Shown here: one piece after another, positions 1 to 5,453 of the stretch
Numbering within the stretch: position 1 is the stretch's first letter
Layout: each line of letters begins with the position of its first letter
DNA from: a virus
Virus record (IMG/VR): IMGVR_UViG_3300033153_011138
Coordinates: 1 to 26,312 of that record
DNA: 26,312 nucleotides
Strand: one strand, 5' to 3'
Made by a program: the position numbers and the translations under genes
Notes under the pieces: model-generated
What the model was told of the DNA's origin: nothing
Seen by the model: the letters and a program-made list of their open reading frames with translations, nothing else
The model's database searches: none

Positions 1-1
1 A

Positions 2-79
2 GACAAAAAAATGATATCATCTGTACCTTATGAAGTTGTACCAAAAAACTGGAATCTTGAATCAATTACGATTTTTTAG
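2..79 (+). CDS. 3' end of an upstream gene (partial)
   Basis: This frame is open from the first bases of the window and stops at TAG (77-79), encoding about 25 residues that end in SITIF. It could be the C-terminus of a gene starting outside the window, or a short peptide starting at the ATG at 11. No strong ribosome binding site precedes that ATG, so a truncated upstream gene is more likely. No function can be assigned. Confidence 0.45.
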   Translation, partial: DKKMISSVPYEVVPKNWNLESITIF

Positions 80-93
80 GAAGTGGGAATGTT

Positions 94-462
94 ATGAAAC
101 TAAATATAATATCTGCAGAAGTTCAAAAGCATTGGGCAGAGAATTTGATTAATGCTATTAAAGCGTACAGACGAAAAGATTACATACTTTTACAGTGTAT
201 TAGTGTGATTAGTGGTGATTGTGCTTATTGTAGAACATACGATGATTACACCATGGTTACTAATAGAGTTTGTTGTGGTTGCCCTGTGGCAGAAATAACA
301 GGTTGTAAAAAATGTTGCAACACACCTTATAGAAGCGTTGTTGATATTCTAAATAATTTAATTTGTGACAGAAAATATTTTAATTTTAAAGATTTGGTTA
401 AAGCTGTTTGGAAAGAATACCTATTCCTTAAAAAAACTTACAAAGGTGCAAATGATGAATAA
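94..462 (+). CDS. Cysteine-rich small phage protein, unknown function
   Basis: This is a 122-aa protein with a basic, helical-looking N-terminus and a dense cysteine cluster in its middle: DCAYC, then VCCGCP, then GCKKCC followed by NTPY. The spacing suggests a small metal-binding or disulfide-knotted fold. Cysteine-rich proteins of this general look occur among phage early genes, but I cannot name a family. The ATG at 94 follows a purine-rich GGAAGTGGG. The 3' end overlaps the next small ORF by 11 nt, consistent with one polycistronic early transcript. The call as a gene is firm; the function is unknown. Confidence 0.75.
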   Translation: MKLNIISAEVQKHWAENLINAIKAYRRKDYILLQCISVISGDCAYCRTYDDYTMVTNRVCCGCPVAEITGCKKCCNTPYRSVVDILNNLICDRKYFNFKDLVKAVWKEYLFLKKTYKGANDE

Positions 463-547
463 AACATTTAATTATATACTAAAATTTGGAATAATAGTTT
501 TTATGTATACTTTTCCCTTTGGAATATTTTGGTTGTCATTAATTTAA
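452..547 (+). CDS. 31-aa single-pass membrane peptide
   Basis: A short ORF starts at tandem ATG codons (452 and 455) and overlaps the end of the preceding gene. It has AAAGGTG just upstream. The product is mostly hydrophobic (YILKFGIIVFMYTFPFG), consistent with one transmembrane helix after a short basic N-terminus. It belongs to a set of very small membrane proteins in this arm. The evidence is a ribosome binding site, hydrophobicity and tight packing; homology is unknown. Confidence 0.5.
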   Translation: MMNKTFNYILKFGIIVFMYTFPFGIFWLSLI

Positions 548-561
548 AAAGAGGTGGACAC

Positions 562-648
562 ATGTTAAATAAAATAGCGTGGGCTTTAGCAATTACCCTT
601 TTGATTTTTTATTATTATTGGTGGTGGTTGTACAACCTTGCGTATTAA
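562..648 (+). CDS. 28-aa aromatic-rich membrane peptide
   Basis: The ORF starts at ATG 562 behind a clear GAGGTGG ribosome binding site. It encodes a 28-residue peptide with one hydrophobic helix and an aromatic run (FYYYWWWLY) that would sit at the membrane interface. It fills the space between its neighbours, with the next gene's ribosome binding site directly after it. A function in membrane modulation or superinfection exclusion would be guesswork. Confidence 0.5.
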   Translation: MLNKIAWALAITLLIFYYYWWWLYNLAY

Positions 649-668
649 CATTTTAATTAGGAGGTTTT

Positions 669-1094
669 GTGGAAAATAATATGTTTTATGTCGTATTAAC
701 AATAGTTATAGCAATATTCTTTCTTGCTGCTTATTTTGTTGGATATCTAGGAGCTGAATTTATATACAGAATTCACAAATGGTTCAAAAAAAAGAAACAT
801 TATCAAAAAGTTATAGAACAAGCAAGAAAGGAAGGACAGAAGGAAATCGAAAAAGAGTCATTTAATAGGAAAGAAGATATTAAAATAATTGGAAGTGAAC
901 CTAAACCAGATATTGATACTTTTATAACAAAAATGCAGGAAAACCAACAAAAATTTAAAGAACGTATGCAAGAAGCGTTAGATAAAAAAAACCGAATCTT
1001 AAGCCAAAAGCAAAGAGAAGGTATTAAATATAAACTAAAAGTTAGAATGGAAATTGACCAAATAGAAAGAGATCTTAATAAACCAAAGGAGTGA
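669..1094 (+). CDS. Membrane-anchored coiled-coil protein
   Basis: The start is GTG at 669, five bases after TTAGGAGG. The 141-aa product has one N-terminal transmembrane segment (about residues 5-28), a strongly basic stretch (KWFKKKKHYQK) that would lie on the cytoplasmic side, and a long charged, probably coiled-coil region rich in K, E and Q to the C-terminus. The layout suggests a cytoplasmic helical domain tethered to the inner membrane. No family is recognised. The TGA at 1092-1094 precedes the next gene closely, and the ribosome binding site of that gene lies inside this gene's last codons. Confidence 0.65.
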   Translation: MENNMFYVVLTIVIAIFFLAAYFVGYLGAEFIYRIHKWFKKKKHYQKVIEQARKEGQKEIEKESFNRKEDIKIIGSEPKPDIDTFITKMQENQQKFKERMQEALDKKNRILSQKQREGIKYKLKVRMEIDQIERDLNKPKE

Positions 1095-1099
1095 ATAGA

Positions 1100-1393
1100 A
1101 TGCAACTTAAAGAAATAATCGAATTACTTGACAAAGAAATTAAAGAATCTAATGCAGTCCGTACAAAAGATATGGATATTTTAAAAATTGCTTCAAAAGA
1201 AGGGTTTAAAAACGGTAACCAATTAATTGAATCAAACGTACTCCTTAGTGCCGTTGAATTACTTAAAGCAAGTGGTGACCCAAACTTGAAAGATACTGTT
1301 TTTTTAAGTGGATTAAGATTTAAAATAATATATTTACACAGTGAAATTAAAGTTTACAATCACATGATAAAACTAGTAGAAAGTGTAAAATAA
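1100..1393 (+). CDS. Small helical protein, unknown function
   Basis: This 97-aa protein is predicted mostly helical, with charged and leucine-rich amphipathic segments (LKEIIELLDKEIKE near the start). I chose ATG 1100 because AAGGAGTG (1086-1092) lies seven bases upstream. The alternative GTG at 1091 would overlap that ribosome binding site. No motif or membrane segment is visible. The gene closes the first packed cluster; about 200 nt of mainly non-coding sequence follow. Confidence 0.65.
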   Translation: MQLKEIIELLDKEIKESNAVRTKDMDILKIASKEGFKNGNQLIESNVLLSAVELLKASGDPNLKDTVFLSGLRFKIIYLHSEIKVYNHMIKLVESVK

Positions 1394-1428
1394 TCCAGAA
1401 TGTTGTCGAGAATCTTTACAAGCCGTAA

Positions 1429-1569
1429 GTGTAGTAAGTACAACGGAAAGGAGCAATTAAACATGTATCGTGTCGGATATTTTAACTAACTAATACATTA
1501 ACCTGTGTGAGTGTGCTTAAAACTGTGTCCAGTAAGTGGCACGATATATGCTCTATTGTATAGTAAGTA
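1429..1569 (+). repeat. Duplicated 12-nt leader element (GTRTAGTAAGTA)
   Basis: The 12-mer GTGTAGTAAGTA (1429-1440) recurs as GTATAGTAAGTA (1558-1569), differing at one base. Each copy is followed within about 10-20 bases by an AAGGAG-type ribosome binding site and an ATG (1463 and 1596). GTAAGT occurs four times in the interval (1425, 1434, 1532, 1563). The arrangement suggests a duplicated translational leader or a protein- or RNA-binding site. The rest of 1394-1595 contains no gene longer than the mini-cistron described separately. Confidence 0.5.
1463..1489 (+). CDS. 8-codon mini-cistron or leader peptide
   Basis: A strong ribosome binding site (GGAAAGGAG, 1445-1453) sits ten bases before ATG 1463, yet the frame stops after MYRVGYFN at TAA 1487-1489. 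All three frames close soon afterwards, so a single frameshift would not restore a gene. It may be a leader peptide controlling the gene at 1596, or the remnant of a duplicated small gene, since the same 12-nt element precedes both. Translation is plausible but unproven. Confidence 0.3.
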   Translation: MYRVGYFN

Positions 1570-1595
1570 ACTGGTAACTCAAAAAGGAGTTGGAA

Positions 1596-1775
1596 ATGAC
1601 AGTAATAATAACAATTGATGCACACGAAGCAGTAGAATTTGAATTATGGTTAGAATCAAAAGGCTATAATGTGGAATATGGAATAGAGAGCGCTATTGAC
1701 GGTGTTGGATGTTCTTGTGATGAGGATGCAAATAATATACACAACGAATTGTGGAATAATTATTGTACTCAGTAA
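1596..1775 (+). CDS. Small acidic protein, unknown function
   Basis: A 59-aa product starts at ATG 1596, six bases after AAAAAGGAG. A TTG at 1590 is in frame but overlaps the ribosome binding site. The protein begins with a beta-like hydrophobic stretch (TVIITIDAHEAVEFELWLE), continues through GYNVEYGIE and ends with an acidic Cys-containing tail (GCSCDED). It could be a small alpha/beta fold. No family is recognised. Confidence 0.6.
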   Translation: MTVIITIDAHEAVEFELWLESKGYNVEYGIESAIDGVGCSCDEDANNIHNELWNNYCTQ

Positions 1776-1787
1776 TTAATTAGAGAG

Positions 1788-1806
1788 GTGTAAAAGCCTT
1801 TTACAC
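1788..1806 (+). promoter_or_regulatory. Perfect inverted repeat before a start codon
   Basis: GTGTAAAAG and CTTTTACAC form a perfect 9-nt inverted repeat around a single C; a realistic hairpin has 8 bp and a GCC loop. Eight A residues follow, then AAGGAG and the ATG at 1825. There is no T-tract on either strand in the exit direction, so it is not a normal intrinsic terminator. It could be an operator, an RNA stability element or a translational control hairpin. Confidence 0.4.
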
Positions 1807-1824
1807 AAAAAAAAGGAGCCATTA

Positions 1825-1980
1825 ATGGTTGACCAAACTAAAAAAGAACTACAAGAGCAATTAATCAAGGTAACAGCTAAGTATTATGATTTATTATTGT
1901 GTGCTCCAAGATCTAAACACGCAACTCAACACACAACAGCAAAACAAGCAATCGTAGAAAGGTATCATGGCAAAAATTAA
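1825..1980 (+). CDS. 51-aa helical protein, unknown function
   Basis: ATG 1825 lies six bases after AAAAAGGAG. The 51-aa product begins MVDQTKKELQEQLIKVTAKYY, a likely amphipathic helix, then becomes rich in His, Thr, Gln and Ala (HATQHTTAKQA). The stop codon overlaps the start of the zinc-ribbon gene at 1967 by 14 nt, which suggests coupled translation. No family is recognised. Confidence 0.55.
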   Translation: MVDQTKKELQEQLIKVTAKYYDLLLCAPRSKHATQHTTAKQAIVERYHGKN

Positions 1981-2308
1981 GATTAAATTCTGCCCACTGT
2001 GTGGTGGTGATTACTTCCAAGATGGGAATAAAGATTTTTACCATCCATGGGATACTGATAAAGAAAAAACGTGCCCAATAGCAAAGCATGAGTTGTACTT
2101 TGGGCAACTTGTAGAAATTGATGGAAAAGTAATAGAAAGATTTAATACATTACTAACAAAAGGGGGTGAAATGAACAAAAAAGAATCAAAGAGTGATAGT
2201 GAGAAAATAATAAATACATTAAAGGGTATTTCTTGGTTGTTGTTTGCTCTTGGACTTTACATAGTACTAATCACACCATTCATTATACATATGATAGGAA
2301 CAAAATAA
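1967..2308 (+). CDS. Zinc-ribbon protein with C-terminal membrane helix
   Basis: A 113-aa protein. Its N-terminal half looks like the small Lar-type zinc ribbons of phages: C9-x2-C12 in FCPLCGG, then H26, C36 and H41. The C-terminal half has one transmembrane helix (about residues 85-108, SWLLFALGLYIVLITPF). Known Lar proteins are soluble and alleviate restriction, so the membrane tail is odd. A second in-frame ATG at 2171 has its own strong site (AGGGGGTGAA) and would yield the 45-aa membrane part alone. The gene may therefore make two products, or be a fusion of two small genes. The Lar link is tentative. Confidence 0.6.
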   Translation: MAKIKIKFCPLCGGDYFQDGNKDFYHPWDTDKEKTCPIAKHELYFGQLVEIDGKVIERFNTLLTKGGEMNKKESKSDSEKIINTLKGISWLLFALGLYIVLITPFIIHMIGTK

Positions 2309-2309
2309 A

Positions 2310-2576
2310 ATGAAACAAAAATTTAGTCAATTGTCGTTTGTGAAAGTTAATTGTGACAGAGATATTAAAAATGGAATTGTTGCAGCTACTTATTCTCAGC
2401 TGTACGGTGGGAAAAACATAGGAAGTTACTCTGTGTATAAGCTGGTAAGAGGTGTAGTAGTAGACCAATATAGTTGGATTGATGAAAACGAATTAGTTCT
2501 TGCAGATACACAAGATAGAATGTTGGCAGAAAATTTAATAGAGAATTACAATTTAAAAGGACAAGAAGAGGATTGA
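2310..2576 (+). CDS. Conserved-looking small protein, unknown function
   Basis: An 88-aa soluble protein starts at ATG 2310, one base after the preceding stop codon. It has alternating beta-like segments (SFVKVNCD, VYKLVRGVVVDQYSWI) and a terminal helix (RMLAENLIENYNL). No catalytic motif or cysteine cluster stands out. The compact alpha/beta look and the tight spacing support a real gene in the same operon. Confidence 0.55.
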   Translation: MKQKFSQLSFVKVNCDRDIKNGIVAATYSQLYGGKNIGSYSVYKLVRGVVVDQYSWIDENELVLADTQDRMLAENLIENYNLKGQEED

Positions 2577-2578
2577 AA

Positions 2579-3001
2579 ATGGAAGCACTACTACTATACA
2601 TTAAAAGCTTTACATTTACTTACTCTTTAATTTTTGGGTTTGTAACTTCAGAAACCAACTTATATTATGATGGGGTTGAAGATTTTCTATATTATCACGA
2701 GAACCAACACAATTTAATATATAACAATCTAGAATTGTATATTAACAGTCCAAAAGGTCACTTTTCTCTTGGTGGTGGTAGTGAGATTGATTTTAAACAC
2801 GCAAGGAAGGTGTATTTTCAACCACTCAACGCTCTATATACTGTTAAGGCTGTTGCTAGATATGGAAAATTAGAGCTGTCTGTGTTGCATGAATGTGGCC
2901 ATCCTGTTGGAACAATTGACAAAGAAAAAACCGCATTGTCTAATAAGTATAGTGCTAAAACTGGAATTTATTTAAAATTTACAGGAGGCAAAAAGTTATG
3001 A
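2579..3001 (+). CDS. Small protein with a metzincin-like HExxHxxGxxD motif
   Basis: A 140-aa protein starts at ATG 2579 after GAAGAGG; an upstream in-frame TTG at 2573 is less likely. Residues 1-23 are hydrophobic and could be a signal peptide or membrane anchor. Residues 104-114 read HECGHPVGTID, which fits the metzincin zinc-site pattern HExxHxxGxxD (His104, Glu105, His108, Asp114); bacterial snapalysins use Asp as third ligand. Against a peptidase call: Pro109 follows the second His, no clear Met-turn is visible downstream, and the protein is small. It may be an exported protease or a chance match. Confidence 0.55.
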   Translation: MEALLLYIKSFTFTYSLIFGFVTSETNLYYDGVEDFLYYHENQHNLIYNNLELYINSPKGHFSLGGGSEIDFKHARKVYFQPLNALYTVKAVARYGKLELSVLHECGHPVGTIDKEKTALSNKYSAKTGIYLKFTGGKKL

Positions 3002-3375
3002 ATATTGTTAAGATTAATCTTGGGTGGGGGTGGCTTGTAGTAGCTGTACCTATAGTAGTTGTTGTTCTTGTAATGGTATCATCGCAAATACCGGACAACA
3101 GAGATAAAGAAGATGTTGAAATGGAAATGGTGACAGTACACGACGTGACGGTAATAAATACATATATACCAGATTTACCGGATAATATTTATAAAATTAA
3201 AAACACTGACTTTGTTTTGATAAAAGTTTGTCCACATCTTAGAGGGGCTAGGATAGGTAAAAGTTTGAAAAATGGTAGTTTTGAATTGTGCATTGAAGAT
3301 TTGAAAGAACAAGGATATATTTGGACAGGTGGGATAATTTGTCATCACTTAGTATGTAAGGAGATAGAGAAATGA
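2998..3375 (+). CDS. Membrane-anchored protein, unknown function
   Basis: This 125-aa protein overlaps the previous stop codon (GTTATGA) and has ACAGGAGGC upstream of ATG 2998. A transmembrane segment spans about residues 10-28 (WGWLVVAVPIVVVVLVMV). A roughly 95-residue domain follows, with cysteines and histidines in KVCPHLRG, FELCIEDL and IICHHLVCKE. The C-terminal CHHxxC could bind metal with the earlier Cys-x-His. No family is recognised. Confidence 0.6.
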   Translation: MNIVKINLGWGWLVVAVPIVVVVLVMVSSQIPDNRDKEDVEMEMVTVHDVTVINTYIPDLPDNIYKIKNTDFVLIKVCPHLRGARIGKSLKNGSFELCIEDLKEQGYIWTGGIICHHLVCKEIEK

Positions 3376-3593
3376 GCTTTATATATGTAATACAAAGAAA
3401 AGGTGTTTACTATCAAGGGATATCTGGAGTGTACACAGATGAGAAAAGCGCTCTTGAGCAAATAAGAAAAATAAAAAGTTTTGAAGAGGATGATTATCAC
3501 GACTTTTTTGTTTACAGATTCAAACTAAACGAAACTATAAATTTGAACATTGAAAAAATGGTACCTATCCATTCTTTTATCGGGGAGAATTAA
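3372..3593 (+). CDS. Small soluble protein, DUF7336-like (tentative)
   Basis: A 73-aa protein starts at an ATGA overlap with the preceding gene and has TAAGGAG upstream. It opens with a beta strand (FIYVIQRKGVYYQGI), then GVYTDEKSALEQIRKI, then a second strand (DFFVYRFKLNE). This strand, helix, strand layout with 'YTDEKSA' resembles small phage proteins of the DUF7336 kind, but the match is from memory and weak. Role unknown. Confidence 0.55.
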   Translation: MSFIYVIQRKGVYYQGISGVYTDEKSALEQIRKIKSFEEDDYHDFFVYRFKLNETINLNIEKMVPIHSFIGEN

Positions 3594-3599
3594 AAAAAT

Positions 3600-4010
3600 A
3601 TGATAACAAGACTAGGAATTAAAACACCGGATACAATAAAACAATGCATGTACATATCCAGATTAGTTGTTGATCAAGTATACAAAGAGTTTGGAAAAAA
3701 AGCCGTTTTGACTAGCGCAACAGGTGGTAATCACAGGTCACGGTCATTGCATTTTGTGGGGCAAGCGGAAGACTATAGAACTTATTATTTTACGCCTAGG
3801 CAGAAGCTCAAAATGCTCGAAATGGTACAAAAACGTTTAGCAGTATACTCAAAATATTTCCAGCCGATGTTGTCAAAAAACTGTTTACATATTGAATATG
3901 ACGACCGTCGAAGATGGAGTTTTTATGAGAACAAAGATAACTATCAATTACAAATAAAGGGAAAAAATGACACCACTAACAAACCAAAGATTGAAAACTA
4001 TCCCATCTAG
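3600..4010 (+). CDS. Peptidase M15-like endolysin or carboxypeptidase
   Basis: A 136-aa protein with the signature of M15 zinc peptidases (D-Ala-D-Ala carboxypeptidases and phage endopeptidase endolysins). SLHFVGQAED at residues 49-58 matches SxHxxGxAxD, giving ligands His51 and Asp58. A third ligand, His97, lies in CLHIEYD. The known role of the family is cleaving peptidoglycan stem peptides, so this is the only lysis enzyme recognised in the window. It has no signal peptide, so a holin-type partner would be expected. It is unusual that it sits in the early arm, far from the terminase. Its last 44 nt overlap the HTH gene. Confidence 0.75.
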   Translation: MITRLGIKTPDTIKQCMYISRLVVDQVYKEFGKKAVLTSATGGNHRSRSLHFVGQAEDYRTYYFTPRQKLKMLEMVQKRLAVYSKYFQPMLSKNCLHIEYDDRRRWSFYENKDNYQLQIKGKNDTTNKPKIENYPI

Positions 4011-4257
4011 AATGGGAGTACAGCACAGAACAATTTTTCAATATCTTGGAATATCAAGAGCGACCTGGACAAAAATTATAAATGGGAAAAGGGATTTGTA
4101 TGCACAAGAAATAATTAAGTTGGAATATTTAGGTGTTAGACCGGAATGGCTTTTAGGTTTTTCTGATAAAGCATTTGTTACTGTAAAGATTTGGGACTAT
4201 GCACACAGAAGGTTAGAAAAATACAATAGAAAGGTAAAGAGAAATGAAAAAAAATGA
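3967..4257 (+). CDS. XRE/Cro-type helix-turn-helix protein
   Basis: A 96-aa protein with an HTH in its first half. TIFQYLGIS (about residues 23-31) fits helices 2 and the turn, and RATWTKIINGKR (32-43) fits the recognition helix. LEYLGVRPEWLLG (52-64) then resembles the typical end of an XRE domain, 'LGVSPDWLL'. The C-terminal third is basic (RRLEKYNRKVKRNEKK) and may add DNA contacts. It is probably a phage transcription regulator. It starts 44 nt inside the peptidase gene, so the two should be co-expressed. No operator was identified. Confidence 0.65.
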   Translation: MTPLTNQRLKTIPSRMGVQHRTIFQYLGISRATWTKIINGKRDLYAQEIIKLEYLGVRPEWLLGFSDKAFVTVKIWDYAHRRLEKYNRKVKRNEKK

Positions 4258-4702
4258 CTTTGTTAAAAGAATCCAAAAGTTTACGCCCTGTAGCAGCGGT
4301 GAAGATTGGATTGTTGGTAGTTGCGGCCAAAACACATATAATTTGTACCGTATTTGTAATCGTGGAGATTGGTTGTTATGGCTAGCTGTAAGACTTGAAA
4401 TTGATAGAAAAAAAATAGTAGAAGCTGCTTGTGATTGTGCTGAACAAACGATGAAATATGTAAATGATCCTCAAAAGCGCCCACAAAACGCTATCCGTGT
4501 TGCCAGGCTTTGGTTGCTAGACAAAGCTACCTTGGAGGAAGTAAAAGTTGCTGCTGCTGCTGCTGCTGCTGCTTATGCTGCTGGTGCTGGTGCAAGAAAA
4601 AAAAGTCTACTAAAAAGTGCGCAGATAGTTAGAAAAGTTATACCGTATAAAATATTCAAGGAGGCTCTTGAAAATGAAAAGATTAACTACAAAACAGCTT
4701 AA
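4244..4702 (+). CDS. Alanine-rich Imm5-like helical protein
   Basis: A 152-aa protein. GDWLLWLAVRLEIDRKK (about residues 41-57), then AACDCAEQTMKYV, RPQNAIRVARLWL and an alanine-rich run, then a final SAQIVRKVIP, follow a pattern I know from many phage and bacterial proteins labelled putative immunity protein (Imm5-like). That label is from family resemblance only; no toxin gene is nearby. Residues 103-110 are eight Ala encoded by eight consecutive GCT codons. The protein is probably an all-helical repeat scaffold. It starts within the end of the HTH gene. Confidence 0.6.
   Translation: MKKNDFVKRIQKFTPCSSGEDWIVGSCGQNTYNLYRICNRGDWLLWLAVRLEIDRKKIVEAACDCAEQTMKYVNDPQKRPQNAIRVARLWLLDKATLEEVKVAAAAAAAAYAAGAGARKKSLLKSAQIVRKVIPYKIFKEALENEKINYKTA
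4550..4573 (+). repeat. (GCT)8 trinucleotide tract inside a gene
   Basis: Eight perfect GCT units encode an alanine run in the Imm5-like protein. Further GCT and GGT codons follow to about 4591. Perfect triplet tracts can change length by replication slippage in frame, so the number of alanines may vary between related phages. Confidence 0.85.
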
Positions 4703-4868
4703 AATGATTGCCATAGCAAAGAAAAAGCATGGTGAAATATTCCCAATGCCTGGAAGAAAGACAATTGAAGATGGGTTTTGTGATCTTGGTGGGGGTATGG
4801 GTACAGCTTTTTGGTACAATTGCAAAAAAGACTCGTCTCATATAGTTACAGAAGATGAAATAAAATGA
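4674..4868 (+). CDS. Small protein, unknown function
   Basis: A 64-aa protein. ATG 4674 is chosen over the in-frame TTG at 4668 because AAGGAGG (4659-4665) is then eight to nine bases away. It has a basic N-terminus (MKRLTTKQLKMIAIAKKKHG), a Pro-Gly segment (IFPMPGRK) and a glycine-rich middle (CDLGGGMGTAFWYN). It overlaps the preceding gene by 29 nt. Phage proteins with a similar 'FPxxGRKTxxDCF' look exist but have no known role. Confidence 0.55.
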   Translation: MKRLTTKQLKMIAIAKKKHGEIFPMPGRKTIEDGFCDLGGGMGTAFWYNCKKDSSHIVTEDEIK

Positions 4869-4946
4869 AATTATTGTAGAAAAAATGTGTAATTAATTAA
4901 AAAAGTATTATATTAATTTTCACCCCCTAAAAATTAAGGAATATTT

Positions 4947-5030
4947 ATGGCTAAAGGCGCAATGATTTTAGTAACAGTGTTGAGTTTCTTTTATTTAATT
5001 GGTTGTATTTTAATAAGAGTTGGAGGATAA
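4947..5030 (+). CDS. 27-aa single-pass membrane peptide
   Basis: ATG 4947 follows TTAAGGAA. The peptide is hydrophobic (AMILVTVLSFFYLIGCILI) and ends in RVGG before TAA 5028-5030. The ribosome binding site of the next gene (TTGGAGG) lies in its last codons. The preceding 4869-4946 is AT-rich and holds no other gene; no convincing promoter was seen in it. Confidence 0.45.
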   Translation: MAKGAMILVTVLSFFYLIGCILIRVGG

Positions 5031-5031
5031 T

Positions 5032-5214
5032 ATGAAATATGTTGGTGATGTGGATGATATTGCAGAAAAGATTTTTTATAAACTTGAGGAGATCAGTGAA
5101 GGTACAGAAGGCCATGCTGTGGAAGTGGAGGCAGAGGATAAAAAAGAGGCTGCTGTTAAAATATGTGCTGAACTGGTATCGTTTATTGAAGAAAACTTAC
5201 AGGAGGTGGATTGA
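5032..5214 (+). CDS. Small acidic helical protein
   Basis: A 60-aa acidic protein starts at ATG 5032, five bases after TTGGAGG. It appears helical throughout (DDIAEKIFYKLEEI; EAAVKICAELVSFIEENL). The stop codon overlaps the next start as TTGATG. The small size, charge and packing are typical of phage accessory proteins; no family is recognised. Confidence 0.55.
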   Translation: MKYVGDVDDIAEKIFYKLEEISEGTEGHAVEVEAEDKKEAAVKICAELVSFIEENLQEVD

Positions 5215-5453
5215 TGTTTTATAAAACTGTTGAAAAAACTATAAAAGCCACAATGGCTAAATCTGAAGCAGAAGCAGAAGCAGAATTAAAATTTTTAAAA
5301 ACTCTAGAACTGCGCCCCTTGTGTCCTGTGTGGCGTGATCGCTGCAAGATGGATAAATGTGTTTGTTATCAATTAGGGTTTAACACTGAGATATATGAGG
5401 ACACGTGGACACCCTATTGTAAAAAGTATAGAAAGGAAATAACTCATGTCTGA
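5214..5453 (+). CDS. Cysteine-rich small protein
   Basis: A 79-aa protein starts at ATG 5214, overlapping the previous TGA, with AGGAGGTGG upstream. A helical N-terminus includes a Glu-Ala run (SEAEAEAELKFL). The C-terminal half has six cysteines: LCPVW, RCKMDKCVC, and YC near the end. The C-terminal part could be a small zinc-binding or disulfide domain. It overlaps the following Lar-like gene by 8 nt. Confidence 0.55.
   Translation: MFYKTVEKTIKATMAKSEAEAEAELKFLKTLELRPLCPVWRDRCKMDKCVCYQLGFNTEIYEDTWTPYCKKYRKEITHV

Noticed and set aside
1394-1595. Possible tRNA or intron because of repeated GTAAGT and few stop-free frames
   Set aside because: No TTCRA T-loop, acceptor stem or anticodon arm can be drawn, and there is no reason to expect spliceosomal signals in a phage; the repeats are reported as a leader duplication instead.
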